64,000 bases of DNA from Rhabdothermincola sediminis (lineage in GTDB: Bacteria; Actinomycetota; Acidimicrobiia; Acidimicrobiales; Acidimicrobilacustridaceae), in the NCBI RefSeq assembly GCF_014805525.1, contig NZ_JACFSZ010000009.1, positions 62,001 through 126,000 of the forward strand, written 5' to 3'. Below are positions 8,648 to 16,880 of the stretch, one piece after another. The notes beneath the pieces are model-generated. The model was not told the DNA's origin, did no database searches, and saw only the letters and a list, made by a program, of their open reading frames with translations. A program made the position numbers and the translations under genes. The stretch's first letter is position 1; every line of letters begins with the position of its first letter.

Positions 8648-9487
8648 TCAGCTTCCGTTGCGCTGCAGCTCGCGCAGCTCGCGGTAGCCGATCAGCTTCA
8701 CGCCGGAGCGTTCCACCATGGCCCGTAGCGCGGTGTCGTGGGTGATGAGGTGATGGTCGTCGACCCGGTTCGCCCAATCGGGGGCGAGGGCCCGCAGCTC
8801 GGGGGTGTCGGTGGCCGGGTGGACGTACATCTCGGTGACCCCGGGTCGCAGATCGAAGAGGGACTTCTCGATCACCCGTCGACTGCCCACCCCGTTGGGT
8901 ACCAGGATGAAGTGGTCGGGGAAGACGACGCCTTCCTCGGCCGCCAGGCGGCGGAACGGGAACCCCACCAACGGTTCCGTGGAGGCTCCGGAGAGTCGGA
9001 GCGGGAGTCCGAACTCGACGGCCAACTCAAGGTAGATGTCGAAGAACTCGGGCTTGAGCTGCAGGGTGCCCATGTGGGAGTCGAGGTGGCTCACGTCGAA
9101 GCCCCACAGGATCGCCCGCTCGATCTGAGCCCGGCACTCCCGACGGACCTCGTCGAGATCCGCGTGGTCCCAGACATCCTGGACCGTGCGGGGGAACCCA
9201 CCGTCGCCGTCGAGCAGCGAGGGGGCCTGCGTGATCGGGCCCCAGCGGTACAGGTCGTACTCGGCGTTCAGGGTCAGGTGCACCCCGACGTCCTCGCCGA
9301 GGTACTGCGCCGCTGCCTCGCGCGCCCAGGGGCAGGGCACCATCAGCGAGGCGCTAGTGGCCAGGCCCTGACGCAGCGCCTCGTACACGCCGGTGTTGGC
9401 CGCGTGGCAGGCGCCGAGATCATCGCAGTTGATGATCAGCAGCCGGTCGTCGGGGGAGTAGCCGAGGCGTTCGGCGAGCGTGGTCAC
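8648..9487 (-). CDS. ChbG/HpnK family (YdjC-like) deacetylase
   Basis: A 279-residue YdjC/ChbG-type carbohydrate deacetylase. The metal-binding start LIINCDDLGACHAAN is at about residues 17-31, and the second metal site HLDSHMGTLQL near residues 135-145. Family members deacetylate chitooligosaccharides or, as HpnK, hopanoid-linked sugars. GTG at 9487 is chosen; the longer frame to 9850 runs antisense to the nuclease gene. The converging GNAT gene ends 34 bp away. The exact substrate is unknown. Confidence 0.85.
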   Translation of the reverse strand: MTTLAERLGYSPDDRLLIINCDDLGACHAANTGVYEALRQGLATSASLMVPCPWAREAAAQYLGEDVGVHLTLNAEYDLYRWGPITQAPSLLDGDGGFPRTVQDVWDHADLDEVRRECRAQIERAILWGFDVSHLDSHMGTLQLKPEFFDIYLELAVEFGLPLRLSGASTEPLVGFPFRRLAAEEGVVFPDHFILVPNGVGSRRVIEKSLFDLRPGVTEMYVHPATDTPELRALAPDWANRVDDHHLITHDTALRAMVERSGVKLIGYRELRELQRNGS

Positions 9488-9506
9488 GTTCGGAACGCTA
9501 GCGCCG

Positions 9507-10085
9507 TCATCGCGCTGGTACGCCCGGGCCGCCGCAGGCCCCCCACAGCCCGGCGCCCCGCTCGCGGGCGCGCCTGGCCGCTGCCACCAACTCGTCGGCG
9601 TGAGCGACGTTCGGGGGGATGGTGAGCGTTGCGGCATACCCCTGCTCGGCCAGCTCGCGGTTGACGAAGGCCCCGTCGGACTGCCGCCACACGTAGGCGA
9701 GGAGCCGGCCATAGGGGTCCCGCTCCTCGACGTCGCGCTCGAGCCGGACCACCGTGCCCGGCGGCAGTACCGCACGGGTGAACGCGCTGGCCTCCCGGCC
9801 GAAGCACTCCACCGGCTTGGAGGGATGCTTCGTCTCCGGTGTGTCGACACCGATAAGCCGAACGTGCTCGTCGACCCGCCCCACCCGCACGACGACCGTG
9901 TCGCCGTCGACCACCTCGACGACCGTGGGCTCCCGGGCCTCGGACGGCACCGCGTGAGGCCCGGACGGCGGCGAGCAGCCGACCACCGGGACAGCCAGCA
10001 CCACGGCGGTGGAGACCGCCGCGACGGCGGGCCGTGGAAGCCGGCGACGAGCAGGTGTGTGGTGGCGAGCTCGGGGTGCGGACAC
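9507..10085 (-). CDS. Secreted thermonuclease-family (SNase-like) protein
   Basis: A 192-residue staphylococcal-nuclease-like protein. The N-terminus is basic and hydrophobic with a VVGC lipobox at about residue 37, suggesting a surface lipoprotein. SNase-fold motifs are VVEVVDGDTVVV, VRLIGVDTPE (Arg, Asp and Glu of the active site), ERDPYGRLLAYV and VNRELAEQGYA. The fold hydrolyses DNA and RNA using Ca2+. It is followed closely by the ChbG-like gene on the same strand. Confidence 0.87.
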   Translation of the reverse strand: MSAPRARHHTPARRRLPRPAVAAVSTAVVLAVPVVGCSPPSGPHAVPSEAREPTVVEVVDGDTVVVRVGRVDEHVRLIGVDTPETKHPSKPVECFGREASAFTRAVLPPGTVVRLERDVEERDPYGRLLAYVWRQSDGAFVNRELAEQGYAATLTIPPNVAHADELVAAARRARERGAGLWGACGGPGVPAR

Positions 10086-10160
10086 GTAGACCTCCGACGG
10101 GACCAGGGGTGACGGACGGCTCCCGCCGTCGAGGCCGGTCGCGCCCGAGGCGCCCGATGA

Positions 10161-11339
10161 TCAGATGCGCTCGATGATGGTGCCGGTGCCCAGCCCCCCG
10201 CCGCAGCACATGGTCACCAAAGCGGTGGTCTTGTCGGCCCGATGCAGCTCATGGACTGCCTTGGTGATCAGGATGGCCCCCGAACCGCCGAGCGGGTGGC
10301 CGAGGGCGATGGCACCCCCGTTGGGGTTGACCGTGTCCATGTCGGGGTGCAGTTCCCGCTCCCAGGACAGCACGACCGAGGCGAAGGCCTCGTTGATCTC
10401 GACAAGGTCGATGTCGGACATCTGCATGCCGTTGCGCTGCAGCAGGTGGTGGGTGGCGTCGATCGGGCCGGTCAGCATGAGCACCGGGTCGACCCCCACC
10501 AGACAGGTGTCCACGACCCGTCCCATCGGCTCGAGCCTCAGGGCGCTGGCCTTCTCACGGGTCATGAGCAGCACCGCTGCCGCCCCGTCGGAGATCTGCG
10601 AGGAGCTGGCGGCGGTGTGCACGCCGTTCTCCCGTGCCACCGGCTTGAGCCCGGCGATCCCTTCGAGGGTGGTCTCGCGCAGGCCTTCGTCGCGCTCGAC
10701 CCGGTGGGTGGTGCCGGTCGGCTTGCCCTCTTCGTCGAGGTCGGGGGCGTCGATGGGCACGATCTGGGTGGCGAACCGGTCTTCGTCCCAGGCTTGGGCC
10801 GCGAGCTGCTGCGAGCGGACGCCCAGCTCGTCGCAGTCCTGGCGGGTGATACCCCACTTCTCCGCGATCCGCTCCGCCCCCTCGAACTGGGAAGTGAACT
10901 CGTAGCGGTCGAAGTAGCTCTTGGGGATGGCCTTGCCGAGATCGAGTCCCCGGGCCAGGCTCGCCCCCATCGGGACCCGGCTCATGATCTCCACGCCGCA
11001 GGCCACCGCCACGTCGACCACGCCCGAGCCCACCAGGCTGGTGGCCAGGTTGGTGGCCTGCTGCGAGGAGCCGCACTGGCTGTCGACCGTCGTGGCCGGC
11101 GCTCTGATGGGCAGCCCCGCGGTGAGCCATGCGGTGCGGGCGATGTTGAACGCCTGCATCCCCACCTGGCTGACGCAGCCCCCCACCACCTGCCCGACCT
11201 CTGCCGGGTCGACACCCGAGCGGTCGATCAGCTCCGCGAGCACGGTGGCCAGCAGATCGGCCGAGTGCATGGTGGACAGGCCTCCACCACGGCGACCGAT
11301 GGGGGAGCGGACGGCTTCGACGATCACGACTTCGCTCAT
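10161..11339 (-). CDS. Acetyl-CoA acetyltransferase / thiolase
   Basis: A 392-residue degradative or biosynthetic thiolase. The nucleophilic Cys lies in VDSQCGSSQQA (near residue 88), and the C-terminal catalytic motifs are NPNGGAIALGHPLGGSGA and VTMCCGGGLGTG (the acid/base Cys). It condenses or cleaves acyl-CoA and acetyl-CoA. The conserved VEINEAFASV is also present. It is full length for the family. Nearby lipid-CoA genes suggest fatty-acid or steroid catabolism. Confidence 0.93.
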   Translation of the reverse strand: MSEVVIVEAVRSPIGRRGGGLSTMHSADLLATVLAELIDRSGVDPAEVGQVVGGCVSQVGMQAFNIARTAWLTAGLPIRAPATTVDSQCGSSQQATNLATSLVGSGVVDVAVACGVEIMSRVPMGASLARGLDLGKAIPKSYFDRYEFTSQFEGAERIAEKWGITRQDCDELGVRSQQLAAQAWDEDRFATQIVPIDAPDLDEEGKPTGTTHRVERDEGLRETTLEGIAGLKPVARENGVHTAASSSQISDGAAAVLLMTREKASALRLEPMGRVVDTCLVGVDPVLMLTGPIDATHHLLQRNGMQMSDIDLVEINEAFASVVLSWERELHPDMDTVNPNGGAIALGHPLGGSGAILITKAVHELHRADKTTALVTMCCGGGLGTGTIIERI

Positions 11340-11394
11340 GGCTGCAGCCTACTGACGTGCCCGTCACCGGGGCCAACGATCCCTGACACGGCTG

Positions 11395-11604
11395 TCAGGC
11401 AGCTTTGCGGTCGCCACTCGGCGGCGGCTCACCCTCGACCGCCCTGCGGCGGGCGGCCTCCAGTGCCTGCCGTGCCTGAGTGATGCCGCGCCGGCCGATC
11501 TCGCGGGTGGTGGGGCTGAGCCGCCACGGATGTGCCCCTCCACGGGGGAACGGTGTGCCGTCCCTGGCGCTCGCCGTGGCCAGCAGTCGCAGCTGTGCAT
11601 CCAT
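11395..11604 (-). CDS. Small conserved-type protein with Arg-rich helical tail
   Basis: A 69-residue product beginning MDAQLRLLATASARDG. The C-terminal part (TREIGRRGITQARQALEAARRR) is a basic amphipathic helix. ATG at 11604 is chosen over a long upstream extension that is antisense to other frames and low in complexity. It sits between the amidase and thiolase genes on the same strand. I have an impression of similar short proteins in related actinobacteria, but function is unknown. Confidence 0.5.
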   Translation of the reverse strand: MDAQLRLLATASARDGTPFPRGGAHPWRLSPTTREIGRRGITQARQALEAARRRAVEGEPPPSGDRKAA

Positions 11605-11755
11605 GAGTCCATGATGCCGGGAAGGTGTGACAAGAAGGCCGGGCCGAAAGCCCTGAGCCCAGTGGATCTCCGAACGGCCCATCCTCCGTGGCGGGGGCAC
11701 ACGGCTCGATGGAAGTTCGGTGAGGGGCGGGATCCGGAGCCCTGCAGCACGCCGC

Positions 11756-13150
11756 TCACACCGGGGCGTCCGGAGCCACCAGTGGCCAGGGGCGCTCCCG
11801 CTCCACGACATGGGCGAGGTCGAGGACGAGGGCGTCCTCGTGGTGGCGGCCCATGATCTGCATCCCCACGGGGAGCCCGTCGACCTGCCCGATCGGCACG
11901 GACACGCTGGGGTTCCCGTAGATGTTGGCCGGGATGGTCAGCGCGCCGTTGTTCTCCGGCCCGACCTGCACGTCGCCCACCCGGGTGTTCAGGGTCACGT
12001 GAGCCGGGTAGGCGACGTCGGGGTTGGTGGCGCAGATCACGAAGTCGACCTGCTCGAAGACCCGGGCCATCGACTCGAAGGCCCTCATCCGGTTCTCCTC
12101 GCAGCGGGCGGCCATCTTCAGGTCGAAGTGCTCGGTCGCCATCTGCAGGCCGAACGACATCTCCATGGTCAGCTCGTCCTTGCACTCGGGCCAGCGGTCG
12201 CCGAGATCGGCGAGCAAGGTCGCGAGGTTGGCCATGGCCCACTCGAAGCCCAGCTCGGGCACCTCGACGTGCACGTCGTCGACGATCGTCAGGCCCGCGT
12301 CGGCCGCCAGTTGCTCGCCGGCTCGGCGGACCAGCTCCGCGACCTCCGGCCGCACCACCGCCTTGCCGAGGTCGGGTGCGATGGCGACTCGCCTGCCCGC
12401 CAGGTCGTAGCGGCCGAGGTTCGCTTCCCACCCGTCGACCCGGGGGAGGCTGTAGGGGTCCCGGGGGTCGTGGCCGTTGGTGACGTCGTACCAGCGGCAC
12501 ACGTCACGCACCGAGCGGGCCAGGCAACCGAGCAGCACGGTCATCGGGCCGGCCATCATCATCGGCCCCCTGGGGATGCGCCCCACGGTGCCCTTCATCC
12601 CCACCAGGCCGTTGAACCCGGCGGGGATGCGGATGGATCCGCCGCCGTCGCCCCCGGTGGCCAGGGTGACCAGGCCGCCGGCGACCGCGGACGCGCTGCC
12701 ACCGGACGAGCCGCCCGCGGTGCGGGTCGGGTCCCAGCCGTTGCCGGTGACGCCGTTGAGCTTGGTGACGCTGACGTTGAGCCCACCGAACTCGCTCGCG
12801 GTGGTCTGGCCGACGGGCACGCAGCCGCCGAGCTCGAGTGCCCGGCGGATCATGGTCCCGGTCCAGGTGGCCTTCCGGTCGCGGAACACGAGCGACGCCT
12901 CGGTGTTCGGCCAGCCCTCCACCTGGTCCAGTTCCTTGATGCCGATGGGCACCCCGCCGAACGGCAGCGACACGTCTGCCGATTTGGCGGCCTCGAGCGC
13001 GCGTTCGGGGTCGAGGAACGAGAAGGCGTTGAGCTCGCTGCCGTCGATCGCAGCCAACGTCGCTTCGAGCTCCTCGACGGGGGAGCGCTCGCCTCGGCGG
13101 AACGCGTCGATGAGCGAGCAGGTGTCTCCGAGCCAGGGGGTGTCAGCCAT
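11756..13150 (-). CDS. Amidase (amidase signature family)
   Basis: A 464-residue amidase-signature enzyme with the Ser-cisSer-Lys triad. Lys lies in GVPIGIKELD (near residue 75), the cis-Ser in GGSSGGSASAVAGGLV (near 150) and the nucleophilic Ser in GGDGGGSIRIPAG (near 173). It hydrolyses carboxamides to acids and ammonia; the substrate is not predictable. ATG at 13150 was chosen; the ORF extends 18 residues upstream but these overlap the promoter region of the divergent thioesterase gene. Confidence 0.92.
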   Translation of the reverse strand: MADTPWLGDTCSLIDAFRRGERSPVEELEATLAAIDGSELNAFSFLDPERALEAAKSADVSLPFGGVPIGIKELDQVEGWPNTEASLVFRDRKATWTGTMIRRALELGGCVPVGQTTASEFGGLNVSVTKLNGVTGNGWDPTRTAGGSSGGSASAVAGGLVTLATGGDGGGSIRIPAGFNGLVGMKGTVGRIPRGPMMMAGPMTVLLGCLARSVRDVCRWYDVTNGHDPRDPYSLPRVDGWEANLGRYDLAGRRVAIAPDLGKAVVRPEVAELVRRAGEQLAADAGLTIVDDVHVEVPELGFEWAMANLATLLADLGDRWPECKDELTMEMSFGLQMATEHFDLKMAARCEENRMRAFESMARVFEQVDFVICATNPDVAYPAHVTLNTRVGDVQVGPENNGALTIPANIYGNPSVSVPIGQVDGLPVGMQIMGRHHEDALVLDLAHVVERERPWPLVAPDAPV

Positions 13151-13231
13151 GAGCCGAGTGTGCCACGAAAACGAGCAGCGCTCACTTTCTGTGTCCGCCG
13201 TCATGCCGGGGCTCTCCTAGCATCGCCGGCC

Positions 13232-14008
13232 ATGGACGCCCGTGAGTGGCTCGGCCTGAAGCCCACCCACAACCCCATGCGCTGGTACCTACCGGTCGTG
13301 CCCGGCATCTCCGCTGGTGGAGCGTTCCTCTTCGGTGGGTGCGGGCTCGGCGCGGCGATCGAGGCCATGGAGGGCAGCACCGGCCGACCGGTCATCTGGG
13401 CCACCGCCCAGTACCTGTCCTTCGCTCGTCCGCCCGACGTCATGGACATCGACGTCACCATCGCCTCCCACGGCCGCTACACCACTCAGGCCCGGGCGGT
13501 CGGCCACGTCGGCGACACCGAGATCCTTACGGTGAACGCGGCGCTCGGATCACGCCCCTTCCCCGAGCGGGGCCAGTGGGTCGCTCGCCCCGAGGTGCCG
13601 ACGCCCGGTGAGTGCGAGCGTCGGGAGCCCCGCCGGGTGGTCGCGGAGTCGATCATGATGCGCCTCGACCAGCGCTGGGCCCTCCGGGACGGTCGCAACG
13701 GCCGCACCGCGGTGTGGACTCGCATGCCCGATCTGCTGGGTGTGTCCGCCTCGTCGCTCGCGGTGCTCGGTGACTACGTGCCGCTCGGTCTCGGGGAGCT
13801 GGTCGAAGCCGAGATCACCAGCAACAGCCTCGACAACACCCTGCGGGTGGCGAACGTGGTCGACACCGAGTGGGTGCTCGTCGACATCCGCATCGATCTC
13901 ATCAACCACGGCTTCGGCCACGGGACCGTGTACCTGTGGGCCGAGGACGGCACGCTCATGGCCACCGCCAGCCAGTCGGCGATCATCCGGCTCTGGAAGG
14001 GTGACTGA
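13232..14008 (+). CDS. Acyl-CoA thioesterase, TesB-like double-hotdog
   Basis: A 258-residue protein with two hotdog halves. The first includes the GGCGLGAAIEAME helix region and RPVIWATAQYLSFARPPDVMDIDV. The second includes LGLGELVEAEITSNSLDNTLR and HGTVYLWAEDGTLMATASQSA, typical of TesB-like proteins. It would hydrolyse acyl-CoAs. It is divergent from the amidase and is followed 58 bp later by an LLM oxidoreductase on the same strand. Confidence 0.82.
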   Translation: MDAREWLGLKPTHNPMRWYLPVVPGISAGGAFLFGGCGLGAAIEAMEGSTGRPVIWATAQYLSFARPPDVMDIDVTIASHGRYTTQARAVGHVGDTEILTVNAALGSRPFPERGQWVARPEVPTPGECERREPRRVVAESIMMRLDQRWALRDGRNGRTAVWTRMPDLLGVSASSLAVLGDYVPLGLGELVEAEITSNSLDNTLRVANVVDTEWVLVDIRIDLINHGFGHGTVYLWAEDGTLMATASQSAIIRLWKGD

Positions 14009-14066
14009 CCGTGGCCGGGTAGGTTTCGGGTTGCTGTTGCGCCAGGTTCGGCGGAGGGGGGCTGTG

Positions 14067-15044
14067 ATGAGTCGGTACGGCATGACCATCCCGTTCAACG
14101 GAGTCCCGCTGCACCAGCAGCGGGACTGGGTCGTGGAGCTCGCAGACCTGGGATACACCGACGTGTGGTCGGCCGAGGCCGATGGCGCCGACGCGTTCAC
14201 ACCGCTGGCGCTCGCGTCGGTGTGGGCGCCGTCATTGCGGCTCGGTACCGCCATCGTCCCCGCGTTCACTCGGGGGCCCGCCTGTCTGGCCCAATCCGTC
14301 GGCTCGCTGGCCCAAGCCGCGCCCGGCCGGTTCGCCTTCGGCATCGGCACCTCGTCGGACGTGATCGTGCAGCGCTGGAACGGCCTCCCCTTCGAGGCGC
14401 CCTACCAGCGGGTGCGCGACATGGTGCACTTCCTGCGGGCCGCGATGGCGGGCGAGAAGGTCACCCACGACTACGAGACCTTCTCGGTCAAGGGCTTCCG
14501 GCTCGGTGTGGTGCCCGAGGAGCCGGTGCCGATCCTTATCGCGGCGCTGCGGGAAGGGATGCTGCGCCTCGCCGGCCGTGAGGGAGACGGCGCGATCATC
14601 AACTGGCTGTCGGCCGACGACGTGGCCAGGGTGGCCCCCGTCGTGCGCCAGTTCGGACCCAACGCCGACGGCACCGACAAGGAGATCGTGGCCCGGATCT
14701 TCGTGGCCCCGGGAGTCGACGCCGACACCGCCCGTGGGTTCGGGAGGTTCGCCATCGCCGCGTACCTGAACGTGCCGGTGTACGCGAAGTTCCACGAGTG
14801 GCTGGGCCGGGGCGATCAGCTCGCGGGCATGTGGGCCAGATGGCGCGAGGGTGATCGCAAGGCGGCACTGGAGGAGATCCCCGACTCGCTGGTCGACGAG
14901 CTGATCGTCCACGGGCCCCCTGAGGCGTGCCGGGAACACGTGCAGCGCTATGTGGCCAACGGGGTGACCACCCCCGTGCTGGCCATCCTCCCCTTCCCCG
15001 GGGTGGACCAGCGGCAGGCGATGCGCGACGTCGCCCCTCGCTGA
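14067..15044 (+). CDS. LLM class F420-type oxidoreductase
   Basis: A 325-residue TIM-barrel protein of the bacterial-luciferase-like family. Motifs are SRYGMTIPFNG at the start, GYTDVWSAEADGADAF, RLGTAIVPAFTRGPA, GRFAFGIGTSSDVIVQRWNG and PILIAALREGMLRLAGREGDGAIINW. In actinobacteria many such proteins use cofactor F420; cofactor choice is inferred. The substrate is unknown. It follows the thioesterase gene and converges on the TetR pair. A GTG one codon upstream (14064) is an alternative start. Confidence 0.88.
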   Translation: MSRYGMTIPFNGVPLHQQRDWVVELADLGYTDVWSAEADGADAFTPLALASVWAPSLRLGTAIVPAFTRGPACLAQSVGSLAQAAPGRFAFGIGTSSDVIVQRWNGLPFEAPYQRVRDMVHFLRAAMAGEKVTHDYETFSVKGFRLGVVPEEPVPILIAALREGMLRLAGREGDGAIINWLSADDVARVAPVVRQFGPNADGTDKEIVARIFVAPGVDADTARGFGRFAIAAYLNVPVYAKFHEWLGRGDQLAGMWARWREGDRKAALEEIPDSLVDELIVHGPPEACREHVQRYVANGVTTPVLAILPFPGVDQRQAMRDVAPR

Positions 15045-15101
15045 GATCGAGCCGGCGGTCGAGCCGATCGCGACTCGCCACCACGTGGTCGGCAAGATCC
15101 T

Positions 15102-15737
15102 TCAGGCCGGCGGGCGCAGCATGGCATCGAACGCTTCGACCACTCCTGCCTGGTGGCGGGTGGTGGCGAGCCCACCCACGTGAACCATGGAGAACAACAG
15201 CGACACGATCAGCGCTTCGGCGCCGGCGGCGATCCGGCGGGTGTCCAGATCTGCTCGCACCTCGCCCCGAGCCTGCGCATCGCGCACCTCTGCCTCGAAC
15301 TGGCCGGTCGCGACCGCGAGGGCGGGCAGCTCGATGAGCCGTGGCACGACCTCTGGTTCCTCCCCGGCGAGCACACGGCGGGCGAGCGGATGCCGGTCGA
15401 GGCGGGAGAACAGCTCCACGATCCACGCCGGGATGAACTGGCGGATCGGCGTGCCGGCGACCGCGGCTCGTGACTCGGCGATGAGGGCGCTGGCATCGGC
15501 GTCGACCGCAGCCACGAACAGGGCTTCCTTGTTGGCGAAGTAGGCGTAGACCGCAGCTTGGGTGACGCCCGCGGCTCGGGCGATCTCGGAGACGGAGGTG
15601 GCCCGGAAGCCACCGGAGCCGAAGTGCTCGATGGCCAGCTCCAGCAACCGGCGCCGGGTCCGCTCGCCCTTGGTCTCGCCCTTGGTCCGTCCCTCGTCGT
15701 CGTTCGGAGGGTCCGCGACGAGCTCGGAGAGGCTCAT
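15102..15737 (-). CDS. TetR family regulator, second of a tandem pair
   Basis: A 211-residue TetR protein. Its HTH begins near residue 24 (ERTRRRLLELAIEHFG) and continues TSVSEIARAAGVTQAAVYAYF. Much of the N-terminal half and the following AAVDADASAL is shared with the adjacent upstream TetR, so they are recent paralogues. Its start overlaps the upstream gene's stop by 4 nt, showing translational coupling. The ligand is unknown. Confidence 0.9.
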   Translation of the reverse strand: MSLSELVADPPNDDEGRTKGETKGERTRRRLLELAIEHFGSGGFRATSVSEIARAAGVTQAAVYAYFANKEALFVAAVDADASALIAESRAAVAGTPIRQFIPAWIVELFSRLDRHPLARRVLAGEEPEVVPRLIELPALAVATGQFEAEVRDAQARGEVRADLDTRRIAAGAEALIVSLLFSMVHVGGLATTRHQAGVVEAFDAMLRPPA

Positions 15738-16417
15738 TCCGGTGGCCTCAGCACCGCGTCGAAGATCGTCAGCACCCCGAGCTGCCGGCGGGCCTCGGTG
15801 GAGGACCCCACCTGGCTCACGCTCATCAGCAGGCTGAGCACGATGGTCTCCGCCCCGCTGGCGAACAGGTCGGCGTCGAGGTCGGTGCGCACCTCGCCTC
15901 GGCCCTGCCCGGTCCGGACGGCGTCCGCGATGTCGCCGGTGAGCCGACCCAGGACTGGCAGATCGACCAGGCGGGCGAGCGCTTCAGGCTCCTGACCGCT
16001 CAGCACCCGTCGCACCAGCGGGTGCCGGTCGAGCCCGCCGAGGAACAGCACGAGGAGCATGGGCACGAGCTGGCGGACCGGGGTCCCGGCCAGCCTGGAC
16101 TCGGCCTCGCCGACCAGCGCCGACGCATCGGCGTCGACCGCGGCGTCGAAGAGGGCTTCCTTGCTCGGGAAGTACGCGTACGCCGCGGCCTGGGTGAGAC
16201 CGGCGGCCCGGGCGATCTCGGACACCGAGGTGGCCCGGTACCCCCGTTCCCCGAAGCGCTCGATGGCGATCTCGAGCAGCCGTCGCCGGGTGCGCTCGCC
16301 CTTGGTCTCGGGGGCGCGCTCGGAGGTCGCCGCCGGCCCTGCGCCAGCGGTCCCGTCCTCGCTCACCACGCTCGCCATGCTCGCCATGCTCGCCAACGGC
16401 GACACACCTCCACGCAT
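15734..16417 (-). CDS. TetR family regulator, first of a tandem pair
   Basis: A 227-residue TetR protein with HTH residues around 40-90 (ERTRRRLLEIAIERFGERGY, TSVSEIARAAGLTQAAAYAYF). The first 30 residues include a repeated MASMAS and are low in complexity, so a later start is possible. It is the leading gene of the pair and faces a small divergent gene across about 100 bp containing two inverted repeats, the likely operator region. Confidence 0.88.
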   Translation of the reverse strand: MRGGVSPLASMASMASVVSEDGTAGAGPAATSERAPETKGERTRRRLLEIAIERFGERGYRATSVSEIARAAGLTQAAAYAYFPSKEALFDAAVDADASALVGEAESRLAGTPVRQLVPMLLVLFLGGLDRHPLVRRVLSGQEPEALARLVDLPVLGRLTGDIADAVRTGQGRGEVRTDLDADLFASGAETIVLSLLMSVSQVGSSTEARRQLGVLTIFDAVLRPPE

Positions 16418-16431
16418 CGATCCTAAGGAAT

Positions 16432-16454
16432 GAATCGATGAGAGCGGTCGATTC
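16432..16454. promoter_or_regulatory. Inverted repeat, candidate TetR operator 1
   Basis: GAATCGA at 16432-16438 and TCGATTC at 16448-16454 are a perfect 7-bp inverted repeat with a 9-bp spacer. It lies just upstream of the tandem TetR genes in an AT-rich intergenic region, a typical autoregulatory position. Confidence 0.5.
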
Positions 16455-16461
16455 CTTGAAT

Positions 16462-16484
16462 CAATAGAGTTATAAGACCTATTG
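16462..16484. promoter_or_regulatory. Inverted repeat, candidate TetR operator 2
   Basis: CAATAG at 16462-16467 pairs with CTATTG at 16479-16484 across an 11-bp AT-rich spacer containing TTATAA. Overall length is 23 bp, the same as the neighbouring repeat, but the half-site sequence differs. It sits between the TetR pair and the small divergent gene. Confidence 0.45.
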
Positions 16485-16516
16485 TCCTAGGGATTTCGGC
16501 GGGTGACACTCGTCGC

Positions 16517-16777
16517 ATGGCCCTCACGGAAGCGTTCTCCACTGGCTTCGGGACCTCGGATCCCCTGGATCGTGAGGTCGCCGAGATGCAGTGGAGGATC
16601 GATCGGGCTCGCCGGAACCCGTGGCTGGGTGGGGATGTGCTGGCCCCCGAGTTCCGCTCTGCGCTGGCCGCCTTCATGGCGCCCCGCGCCGAGCGTCTCG
16701 GCGCTCGTCTCGAGCCCGGCCCGGTCTGGCAGGGCCACCGCAATCGGTGGCGGGAGGTGGTGCGCCCCGTCCGGTGA
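16517..16777 (+). CDS. Small hypothetical protein divergent from TetR pair
   Basis: An 86-residue protein starting MALTEAFSTGFGTSDPLDRE, with several Trp residues in the C-terminal half (NPWLGG, VWQGHRNRWREVV) and no signal peptide or membrane segment. It begins 33 bp after the second inverted repeat, so it is plausibly the regulated target of the tandem TetRs. I do not recognise the family. Confidence 0.5.
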   Translation: MALTEAFSTGFGTSDPLDREVAEMQWRIDRARRNPWLGGDVLAPEFRSALAAFMAPRAERLGARLEPGPVWQGHRNRWREVVRPVR

Positions 16778-16880
16778 TCTCCGGGGCTGCACAGGTGTTC
16801 AGGTGTCGGGCGCTCGTTGAGGGGCGAACGCCCGGCACCCGAACGTTCGAGCAGGTGACGGCGGCGCCCGGGCCGGTGTG

